Origin: Helianthus annuus
Taxonomy: Eukaryota; Streptophyta; Magnoliopsida; Asterales; Asteraceae
NCBI RefSeq assembly: GCF_002127325.2
Contig: NC_035445.2
Span: 82,764,383-82,828,382 of the forward strand
Reading direction: 5' to 3'
DNA length: 64,000 bases
Part shown: positions 23,307 to 33,039 of the stretch, piece after piece
Numbering within the stretch: position 1 is the first letter of the stretch
How the letters are laid out: each line of letters starts with the position of its first letter
Program-made: the position numbers and the translations under genes
The notes under the pieces: model-generated
Seen by the model: the letters and a program-made list of their open reading frames with translations, nothing else
What the model was told of the DNA's origin: nothing
Database searches by the model: none

Positions 23307-23545
23307 TGTAGTAGGCCCCTCTTTTGAAGGTGACGTTACCCTCAACCCAGTAGTTTGAGTCAGCAAGGATACAATCCTAAAGGGTCGGATTATTGAAAGA
23401 TAATTAATTAAGTTATTAATGCAAATTATGTTAGGCCCCTCTTTTGAAGGTGACGTTACCCTTGACTAAGTAGTCCGAGTCAGCAGGGATACAGTCCTAA
23501 ATAGCCGGGTTATAGTATTAATAGTAGTTTAACTTATGAGGGGGT
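23307..23545. repeat. Two tandem units of about 120 bp inside the A1 LTR
   Basis: Both units contain GGCCCCTCTTTTGAAGGTGA, and GAGTCAGCA then follows. The pair is also present in the other LTR (43290-43505). Confidence 0.85.
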
Positions 23546-24111
23546 CAAAGAGTTTGGATCCCCGCCATCCAATACCTTTGGGTATTGAAGGAGATCCTAC
23601 TAAATTTGACCCAGGTCACTTGCAGGACCTCTAAACGCTGAACAAGGGCAAGACTCTTACCAAACCGTTCCCTTAACCCCCGACCAGGTAGCCAACATAC
23701 CTCCATATAGACCGTGGAGATATGAATGGTGAAAATCTATTATTTTATATAGACAGTAAAATAATGTCAAGACACCACGGACAAACGATAAGGAAGAATC
23801 ACCTTCAACATAAGAAACTAGTTATTAAAGTCATTAATACAAAACCAAATAAAAAGTGCAAAATAAAAAAAAAAGTATTACACTAGACACTTGTCTTCAC
23901 CAAGTGATGTAAGAGACTTAGGCAAACATGGCCTTTGATTGTCAAGAACTCTTACGATCAATCTTGGATCCCGAGACGACTCACACACTCTATGATGGAC
24001 AATGGATGATGGTGGTGGATGATGGTGTTATGGTGGTGGTGGGTGGTGGGTGAAGTGTGAGAGAGGTGGTGTGCCAAGGGATGGGATGAGTTGAAATGGC
24101 TCCAAGCACTC

Positions 24112-24361
24112 CTATTTATAGGCTGAACAGAGGCCTGGGCACGGCCCCGTGCCCGCTGGGCACGGCCCCGTGTCCGTCTGACACTCTCCCTCTCTTCATT
24201 AATTGTAATTCGCAATTACAATAAATGCGCCTGCAGTACTCTGACCACGCCCCCGTGTCCACTGGGCACGACCCCGTGGTGGGCAATTGAAGCTTCTATT
24301 AGTTTGTCTTTTCTGCTGCTTCTTGGGCACGGCCCCGTGCTCGCTGAGCACGGGGCGTGTT
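24112..24361 (-). promoter_or_regulatory. A1 LTR promoter: TATA box and upstream palindromes
   Basis: On the - strand a TATA box (CTATAAATAGG, 24111-24121) is preceded by a cluster of CACGG-CC-CCGTG palindromes and variants at 24140-24151, 24161-24172, 24246-24256, 24267-24277, 24328-24339 and 24347-24358. The equivalent in the other LTR is 44090-44320. The position within 250 bp upstream of TATA fits U3 control elements; that role is inferred. Confidence 0.6.
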
Positions 24362-24608
24362 CAGTCTTTTGCCTTCTCTATTCTACTTGGGAGGATGTTG
24401 TCGAGGGGTCGGGCAATCCACTTTTGTCCCTTTTCTTGTATTTATGTTAGATTTTGATGTCTTTTTGCTTCTTTTGTTAATTTGAGCTCATTTAATCCTG
24501 AAAATACAAAAGGAAGACAAAAACACACTTTTTCCAACATTAGTACTAAAAAAGGTTAGTTTTATGCCACAATTGATATAATTTATATGTTGCATTTTGC
24601 GCGTATCA

Positions 24609-24648
24609 AATACCCTCACACTTGAATCTTTGCTTGTCCTCAAGCAAA
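24609..24648 (-). other. Polypurine tract and pre-PPT hairpin of A1
   Basis: On the - strand, an 8-bp stem with AGGA loop (TTTGCTTGAGGACAAGCAAA, 24648-24629), a 5-nt spacer, then AAGTGTGAGGGTATT abutting the 3' LTR. Confidence 0.75.
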
Positions 24649-25882
24649 ACTCTTTATAATGTGGCTTTATTCACTCCCAAATGGAATGGGTAGAAGAGAA
24701 GGTTTTTGTGCTTGTCATAGAGTGTCGGGATTTTCCAAGATCGTTTAGGTTTTATTTTTATTTATTTACAATCCTATTCGTCATGATTTATTAAAAACAT
24801 TTCATAAGATAAATTATTTATTAAGGCATAACATACCTTTTTTTTAAAATTCCATTTATATACAAGTTCACATACCTCACGGGGGAAATCACTCACACTC
24901 GGCCGAAGGTGTATTTTTAATGAATCACTCGAGAGCGGCGTGGAACTTATTTCTACCATAAGCTTGCCAAGCATTCAATCCTCCCCCTTTTTAACTTTAT
25001 ACCATTGTAAATATCAAGAGGACTTTTTTGGTTGAAGGGTTAGGCTTGGGTTAAAGGTGAGTGGTTGGGTTAGTGGTTAGTTGAAAAGGGCGAAAGGCGT
25101 AAAAAGCGTTGGTTTTCATAAAACATTTTGTTTTTGTGACTTTTTATTTTCAATGAAGTATTTATTCAAACAAGCTTTTGTTTGAGGAGCTTTGTTTGTT
25201 TATTTCCAACTTCATCATCATTCATAAATTTTTTTTTCAAGTCACACGAAAACCAAGCTTTGTTATTAAAATAAGGGGTAAAAAAAATGAAAAAGAGGTT
25301 TTGATGGGTAAAAGGGTTTTGGGTTAAGAAATGAAAAGATTTAGGCTCAAAGGTGTTATCTAGGGGGAAATTTTTGGGTAGGTAAAAAGAAAAATGAAAA
25401 TAATGGTATTGAAAGAAAAATGGTTAGTCCTAATGCCTCCATCATTTACTTACTTGGGTTTAAGTTGGTAAGGACCGGGAATGAATTATCGTGGCAAGTT
25501 CTAGAGTCGTAAGAACCAAGCGGCTATTCACACAAGAAACGAAAAATGAGCATTTAGTGTAAAGATATGTATTTGTATGCTCTATAAAGGCTCAAAACTC
25601 ACTTTTGTGGGAATGGGTTTTTACGTGATCAAGTATATAAAATCAAATTTTAACTAAGTTTGTCATGTCGTTTCATATTTTCTTATGTTGGTTCTTTTTA
25701 TCATGACGCTATCGGTTGTAAATTTGTAAAACTATAACCTTGTTAGAGTTAGAATTCCCAACTTAAACTTAGACAAGTAAAAAAAATGCAAATTTTTGAA
25801 AAAAATTTGGGGTGATTAGCGATTCCAAATAGAGTTTTGTGTAAGGCTTGTTATTAGGACTTGCAAAATTCAAGGTTTTAGC
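24649..25882. other. A1 non-coding 3' spacer
   Basis: T-rich DNA between the two polypurine modules. No coding frame recognised. Confidence 0.6.
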
Positions 25883-25922
25883 ATCCCCCCCACACTTAAA
25901 TTACACATTGTCCTCAATGTGT
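25883..25922 (-). other. Second hairpin-polypurine module of A1
   Basis: On the - strand, an 8-bp stem with AGGA loop (ACACATTGAGGACAATGTGT, 25922-25903), 5 nt, then AAGTGTGGGGGGGAT. Same geometry as 24609-24648 but a different stem sequence. It may be a central polypurine tract or an old element end. Confidence 0.7.
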
Positions 25923-25998
25923 CCCAAAAATAAGTTTTTAGGTTGATTGAATGTGTAAAATGGTGTAAAAAGCATAATTTTATGTTACTAGCAGTCTG

Positions 25999-26188
25999 GA
26001 CACGGCCCCGTGTTCGTTGGACACGACCCCGTGTTCAAGTGCCAGTAACGAAAACTTACAGAAGTTGGACACGGGGGCGTGTTTGCTGGGCACGACCCCG
26101 TGTCTGGCAAAAATTCTGTAGAAATTTAACAAACAACAGGTCTGGGAGGTGGGCACGGGGGCGTATTCGCTGGACACGACCCCGTGTG
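25999..26188. repeat. Palindrome cluster in the A1 3' region
   Basis: Six CACGGCCCCGTG-type units in both orientations (26001, 26022, 26070, 26091, 26154 and 26175), spaced about 21 bp in pairs. Same family as in the LTR. Confidence 0.85.
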
Positions 26189-26490
26189 GACAGTCTGCAA
26201 GGCTGAAAAAAACAGGTTTCTTTCTTCGGTTTTCCTATCCTGGCTTTAGTAGTACTAATGTTTAGTACTCTAAGCCTCGTTTGTACCTGTTTTATCAATA
26301 AACACCACACCAAACAATACCAAACGTCCTAAATTACCAAGTCAAACATCAAACCAGCAAGTTAAAAGTAAAAACAAAAGCAGAAAATAAAAAGAGTTAG
26401 GGAAAGTAATTGTTCAACACTTCGGCACGCGGGCCGGAAATTGTCTGATAGAAAGGGAAATTAACCTGTGGGCTCACCAACCGTCCACTC

Positions 26491-27665
26491 CTACTCCTTC
26501 TTCATCCTCCTAGTCCATGTCTTCATCACTGTCATCACCTCCTCCCCCATGACCCGCCATATACCCCGGATGCTTCCGATGTCATCTTGGATATCGGTGT
26601 TGTTTCTTTCAATGGCTCCGACCCGGTGGTATGTGTTGTTGGCGAGGTTGTAGGTGTTCCTAGTGCACATAAGGTTTTCCTGCAAAAGATCATGTAAACT
26701 TTGAAGGTTAGGAAAACCACCTCCTTGTGAGGAGGACTGCCCCAGATCACCGTGGGGTTGGTACTGGTATTGGGGAGGTGGAGCGTGAAGGACTAGCGCC
26801 TCTTGCGGGTTCCATGCATGGCCTTGCATTCTCTGAAAGCATACCGACCCATCTTCCGCCTCATAAATTAGGTTCATAGCACGACAAATGTGCACATCGA
26901 CCCGTCCCGACCATGGGCTTCTTTGGAAGGACCTAGGGATGTTCGTGAAGTGCTTGAAGAGGCGGTACACCCATCCCCCATAGAAGATAGGGGTTGGCGC
27001 ATGAGCAAGCCGGTTCAGATGCATGTTCCGGAGTAGGAGGAATGGAGGGTGTGAATGCAGTGTAGGACTACCAAATCTCTTAACCCAACCACGCCGCTGT
27101 TGTCGTGTCTCTGACTAAGAGAGTAAGTAAGGAGCCTGTGAATGTAGCGATAGAGCGGATCCCTTAGCTTAGTGCTCTTAGTACTGCTCGGATTATAAAA
27201 CCCATCACCAATCTGAGCCCATGCAGCCTGGCGTTCATTTTCATCCAACTCTCGCATTCCCCCAGTGTTTTCTTCATTTCCCGAATCTTCTTCTGAATAC
27301 AGCCCCACTATTGCCCCGAATTATGCCATAGAGATCGAATACCTTGTTCCACCACATCGGAATGCAACCCCCTCATTGTCGAACGGGTCACACCTTGAAG
27401 TGAAGGTGAAGGTACTGTAGAACTCCAAAGTGCACTCGTGTACCAACCGGAGTCGGGTGGTCAAAGCAACCCTGAGCGGTCCGGTAACGAGGTTGTTGAA
27501 GCGGTCAAGTTGGTTCACCATGAGCAACAGGTCCGTGCATGCTTGCCTTGGGTATTCCTCGGGTCTTGTTTGAAGCGTATCATATCTGGCCCTGGCATCG
27601 AGCTCATTAGCGTTGAATCTCGTAAACTTCTTTGACATCTGAAAGAATACACCAAAAGTTAGCAC
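26491..27665 (-). pseudogene. ATHILA ORF1-type frame (env-like position)
   Basis: Read on the - strand downstream of integrase, as in Athila elements. The pieces 27665-27321 and 27308-27015 are in one frame interrupted by an in-frame TAA (27321-27323). The last piece, 27024-26491, is in another frame because of a single-base shift near 27040. Recognisable stretches are ARYDTLQTRPEEYPRQ, GLRDLVVLHCIHT and FYGGWVYRLFKHF, which fit the Pfam ATHILA ORF-1 family. No transmembrane segments are evident. Its role in Athila is unknown. Not functional as it stands. Confidence 0.7.
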
Positions 27666-27707
27666 GAAACAATGAGAATTTCGAAAGAAACTGCAAACAG
27701 TGAGCTG

Positions 27708-27748
27708 GACACAGCCCCGTGCTCGGCGGGCACGGCCCCGTGTCCAGG
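27708..27748. repeat. Palindrome pair upstream of the ATHILA ORF
   Basis: Two units of the CACGGCCCCGTG family in tandem. A further pair lies at 28263-28300 between this ORF and integrase. Confidence 0.8.
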
Positions 27749-28430
27749 CGTCTGTTACTCAAAAACTTCATTTTTCGACCCGGTCCCGAAAATCTGAAAA
27801 TTTTTGGTCAAGTAGTAGCGGTTTCTCCCGAAAATGAAACCCCAAGTGCCGTTTTTCTCAAAACAAACCGTTTACCCCTTCAATTTTATCTTTTTTGGTT
27901 CAAAAACAAGGGCTTGAGGTTTTTGTGAGAAATTGGGTAAATTTATGAACAATACAAGTGTAATTACTTCCCATTATACTAATCTAAACTAATGCTAGCA
28001 AATTATTTCAAAAATTTGAGGTTCGATCCGGATGAACTTCAAGAACCCTAGATTTTTCCCCAAATTTTTGATGTTTTAACTGCATGCAAGTAACTAATCT
28101 AACTACTAATGATGATAGAATCATTCCTTGATGTTGTTAGATCTAGAGGTAACGTCGAAAATCTGCAGAAAATCGCCTCGGACCAGAGCTTTTTCGGGGA
28201 AACGGGGCGTGTGGAATGATGTAACTGTTGTGAAAAGAGGGTTTTATCCCGACAGTCGCGCAGGTACGGCCCCCTGTCCAGTGGACACGGCCCCGTGCCG
28301 AGCGAGGTTTTAAAATTTTTTTTTAGTGCTCGTGTGAGTGCCCGTTTCCCTAAAAATATGGTGAGAGGACTTACCGGTTTCGATGTATACTCACTTGTTC
28401 GTAACATACCAGGTATGATGTGGGTGCCTT

Positions 28431-30381
28431 TTATTCGTCGACCGTTTGAAACGAGATCTCTTCTTCCTCACCCTCAATGGATCCTTGATAGAGCTTTAGC
28501 CGTTGGCCATTGACTTTGAATGGAATTCCATTTCGAGATTTAATTTCTACTGCACCGTGAGGAAAAATATGGGTGATGGAAAAAGGTCCTGACCACCTAG
28601 ATTTTAGTTTACCCGGAAATAATCGAAGTCGTGAATTAAACAATAGAACTTGGTCTCCTACTTGAAATTCATTAGACTTAATGTATTTGTCGTGTAAATT
28701 TTTCATTCTTTCCTTATAAATTTCTGAGTTAGAGTATGCATAGTTCCTTAGTTCGTCTAATTCATTTATTTGACAAAATCGATTTTTACCTGCAATTTCT
28801 AAATCTAGGTTTACACTTTTTATTGCCCAGTAGGCTTTGTGAGCTATTTCTACTGGCAAATGATAACTTTTTCCATAGACGAGCTTATACGGGGTTGTGC
28901 CTATAGTGGTTTTATAAGCGGTTCGAAAGGCCCATAAAGCATCATCTAGTTTATTAGCCCATTCCTTTTTATTTAATCCTACGGTTTTTTCAAGTATTCG
29001 CTTTAAACCTCTGTTAGTCACTTCGGCTTGTCCGTTTGTTTGAGGGTGATATGCTGTTGAGACCCGATGATAGACCCCATATCTTGTTAAGATTTTTTCG
29101 AGTTGATGGTTACAAAAATGGGTACCTCTATCACTTATTAATGCTTTGGGTGTTCCGAAACAAGAGAATAATTTTTTCAGAAATCTTACCACTACTCTTC
29201 CATCGTTTGTTGGAAGTGCTTTGGCCTCGGCCCATTTAGACAAGTAATCAACTGCCACAAGTATATATTTGTTTCCTTTTGACGGTGGGAAGGGTCCCAT
29301 GAAATCGAATCCCCACACATCAAAAATTTCATAAACGAGAATGCCATTTTGAGGCATTTCGTTTTTGGAAGAAATATTACCTGATCTTTGTCAAGCATCA
29401 CATGTCTTTACAAGATTTTGCGCATCTTTGTAAATGGTCGGCCAATAAAATCCTGAATCAAATACCTTTCGTGCGGTACTAGCGGCACCATGATGTCCCC
29501 CATATAGACCTTCATGACAATGGAGGAGAATTCTTCGTGCTTCGCTGCCATGTACGCACCTTCGGATGAGTTGGTCAGCACACTTTTTGAAAAGATAGGG
29601 GTCTTCCCAAAAGTAATGCTTTACATCGGCAAAGAACTTCTTTCGTTGGTGATGTGGCCATCATTTGGTGACTATACCGCTAGCTAAGTAGTTAGCGTAG
29701 TCGGCATACCATGGTTCTTGTCTACTTTCCACTATTTCCAGGGATTCTGTTGGGAATTTTTCATTGATTTGCTCGTCCCTGGTTGCTTCCAAAGCTGGGT
29801 CTTCTAGGCGTGAAAGATGATCTGCCGCAGTGTTTTCTGCTCCTCTTTTGTCTTTGATTTCAATATCAAATTCTTGGAGGAGTAGAATCCACCTGATCAA
29901 ACGTGGTTTGGCGTCTTGTTTCTTGAAAAGGTATCGGATAACTGCATAATCTGTATAGACTACAGTTTTAGAAAGAACAAGGTAAGAACGAAATTTATCA
30001 AAAGCAAATACCACGGCTAGTAGTTCTTTTTCAGTAGTTGTGTAATTTTCTTGTGCATCATTAAGTGTTTTACTAGCATAATAAATTGGGTGGAAATGCT
30101 TTTCTTTTCTTTGTCCCAAGACTGCTCCAACAGCAAAGTCACTTGCATCACACATGATTTCGAAAGGTAGTTTCCAATCGGGCGCTATCATGATAGGTGC
30201 ATTGAGTAGCATTTCCTTGAGGGTTAGAAATGCTTGATTGCAATCCTTGTCAAAGATGAAAGGCGCATCTTTTTCAAGTAATTTTGTTAGAGGTATTGAA
30301 ATTTTTGAAAAGTCCTTGATAAACCTTCTATAAAATCCGGCATGCCCTACGAAACTTCTGATTGCTCTAACGGAGGAGGGT
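28431..30381 (-). pseudogene. A1 pol, 3' part: RNase H and integrase
   Basis: The single - strand frame continues the RT of 40132-42520 across the G2 insertion. RNase H is at 30320-29760 ([35 protein letters not shown]). The integrase zinc-binding region follows (29640-29395), then the catalytic core with D18 (GFDFMGPF), D76 (ISDRGTHF) and E112 (NGQAEVTNR) counted in 29357-28431; the D-D(35)E spacing is intact. Two in-frame TGA codons (29661-29663 and 29391-29393) break it, the second replacing the last Cys of the zinc-binding motif. It served A1 replication and integration; it is now dead. Confidence 0.9.
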
Positions 30382-32965
30382 TGTGACAACTCATACTTTA
30401 GACCTACAATGTGGCGTTACGTACTTATGTGAAGCTGTATGATTGACTTGATGAATGATATGTTTGATGCATGCTTGGTGTAAATGTATGTATGTATGTT
30501 ATGTGAATGTTACACGAACCAAACGCACAACATATGCTCAACCGCACAAGCCCCCTTTGGGCCGTACCACTTATACTCGGATCATGAACAACCCATGAAG
30601 GGGTTTCGGCCCACCCCTCTTACTCGTACAACACATACCATGAGGGAGTAGTTCCTCATTTGTTACACAACACAACACACACAAAAACCCTAGTTCGGTT
30701 TCCCCTCTCCTTTCATAGCCGACGGCAACAACACTTAGCTCCTCGAAGATCTTTTGGTTCGGATTGCCTTCCTTGTTTCAACTACTAATCGGTTAGTGAT
30801 CTATTGTGATTTCTTGATTGATTGGTGATATGATTCATATGTGTTTCATGTTGAGTTAGGGTTGTATGTGTGGATTGTAATGAAATAAGTTATGTGGTGT
30901 GATGTTCATGAAAGTCTCGACTTATATGTATTTAGATAGGATTGATAACTATATGATGTTAAGAAACCAAATACATGATGATCGGCTGGAACATATTAAC
31001 AATCGGCTGAATATTGTGATTGTTAAGTTAGTATGTATGCTAGTAATCAAGGATATGAATCGGTTTTGATGTAGATGTTAATCCACTGTTTTGCTTCTAA
31101 GATTCGGATTGTTAGCTTGGGGATGTGCTAGTAAATCGGGTTATGTTGATCGGCTACAGGTTCATATAAATCGGATAGTTTGAATGTTTAAGTTGTTCAC
31201 GGATGGTTTGATTAGAGTTCATGAGAAGTTGATTGAAATATACTTGTTTGATCGATTTAGGGTCTAGATGGAAACTGTTAATTGTGTTGATTGTTTATTG
31301 TAAATTTGGAAATCATTCAATTATTGTAACCGATTGCATAGAATTCGGAATTTAAAACCAATCACACAAGTTGGTCGATCGCACAAGAATGAACACACGA
31401 ATCCAATCGCACAAGACTCTTAGTCGCATAAGATCAGATCGTACAATATCTGATCTGATCGCACAATGAGTTCAGCCGCACAAGAGATCCTCAGTCGCAC
31501 ATGAACTGTTGGATCGCACAAGTTGAGTTGTTTGTTAACTGTTGGGCCGGGTGTACCTTTTGGGCTGGGCTAGTCCGGTCGCACAAGATCCTTTGGATCG
31601 CACAAGTTGAAATGTCTGTTTACATGTTGGGCCACACACACTGATACGTCATTTGGGCCGAGCAGCCCAAATCGTAATCGCACAACATGTTTTCTCGTCG
31701 CACAAGATGTATGAACCGTACAAGTTGACTTATCTGTTTATTGTTTGGGCCGTGTATATCCGTTGGACTAGTATGTTGTTATTTGGGCCGAGAATGTTGT
31801 TGGGCTGGTCATATGATTTGGGCCGGGCACAAGGCTGATCGCACAACCCATTGTGGATAGCAAAGTTGTGCTGATCGCACAATCGGTTGGGCCGCTTGTT
31901 ATCGGGCTTTATCTTTGGGTGTGTATAAGCGTTAGTATGATATGAACTTGACTGACAATATGTGATACGTGGTTGCCATGATCTATATGTGTTGTAACGT
32001 GTTAACTCTGTGTAACCATACGTGCTTTACTTGAACCAAACCTGACTCGTATGATAAACATGCTAGGACGTGGTTGATCACATTGTAGCTTAACTGAATC
32101 TTTTCGTGTATCATACCGAGCAACCCCAGGTGAGTTCATTGCATTTTCTCAAGCATGCGTCCCGGTGGTTTGGGACAACTGGTAAACATTTGGAAGGGAA
32201 ACTTGGGGTAAACAACTGGAACATAGAAACAATCATCTACCGGATTGCCTGTAAGGCAATGGGGTAATTAGTTGATAGCGCTATTAGGTTTGGCACCCTC
32301 ACACCGGGCCGTAAGGACGGGCGTGAACTAATTACTGGGACAACTTGTGAATACAACGCGGATATAAGACCTCCTACAGCTTGTCAAGGTTGTTTGATAC
32401 CTTGACTTTGACCAATGCCTGGTTACGGGCATTGGGGTTAGGCATTCCCATCATTGACGCTGCATACGGTACAACATGGCATCGGTCGTTAAGGGGTACC
32501 CACTCCCCGGATACATATAGGCACACTCCCTAGGGTATCTAACGTGAACGACATCGTATCACACCACTAAATCGCATTAACATACATCTGGTAACAAAAC
32601 ACGTTAACAAAACCTTGAACTCACCAGCGTAGTCTGACACACTTGTTTGCATGCTTGTAGGTCATTAACGTTTGGAACATGGACTTGCTATCTGGGAGTG
32701 CTGGAGTGGTCATGGATCGAGACTCTTGGATTCACTTATAAACAATACATGGATTTTGATTATTATTATGAAACGATTGCTAAACGATTACATGCTTCCG
32801 CTACACAACTTTTGAGAATTGATATCATGTTGACATCTTATTTTAGTAATTAATGTCATGACTTATTTAAATATTTATCATTGGTTCAATGTGATTGGTG
32901 GCTCGAACTCTGATGCGTAACACGCCTCGCGGGGTTTCCGCAGGTGGAATTTTGGGGGTGTTACA
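30382..32965 (+). mobile_element. 5' LTR of G2
   Basis: Starts TGTGACAACTC and ends GTGTTACA. Contains the ATCGCACAAG decamer array, a CT-rich leader with AAAACCCTAG (about 30690) and a strong splice donor CAGGTGAGT (about 32128). Also present are a hairpin ATTGCC/GGCAAT (about 32264) and a possible acceptor TTGTAG (about 32656). The 3' third resembles the G3 LTR; the 5' part does not. Confidence 0.95.
31360..31890. repeat. ATCGCACAAG decamer array in the G2 LTR
   Basis: About fifteen copies of (A/G)TCGCACAAG or close variants scattered over 530 bp, interspersed with GGGCC motifs. Identical array at 38525-39055 in the other LTR. Not seen in the G3 LTR. Confidence 0.85.
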
Positions 32966-32967
32966 GT

Positions 32968-32985
32968 TGGTATCAGAGCCACTGG
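32968..32985 (+). other. Primer-binding site of G2 (tRNA-iMet)
   Basis: TGGTATCAGAGCC begins two bases after the 5' LTR; it is complementary to the 3' end of initiator tRNA-Met. Confidence 0.9.
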
Positions 32986-33039
32986 TTATAGTGAACTAGG
33001 TTTTAAAACGTATTTGTAAAACCAGACTATAACCGAACA

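Larger units (their letters stand above)
22907..24608 (-). mobile_element. 3' LTR of A1 (1702 bp)
   Basis: Begins TGATGCGTGC and ends GCGTATCA on the + strand. Direct copy of 42893-44565. It holds two tandem units of about 120 bp (see 23307-23545) and the palindrome cluster near the TATA box. It is about 29 bp longer than the other LTR, largely through one extra 21-bp palindrome unit. Confidence 0.95.

Noticed and set aside
31360..31890. CRISPR-like array
   Set aside because: The decamer repeats are irregular, lie inside an LTR, and the DNA is plant nuclear.
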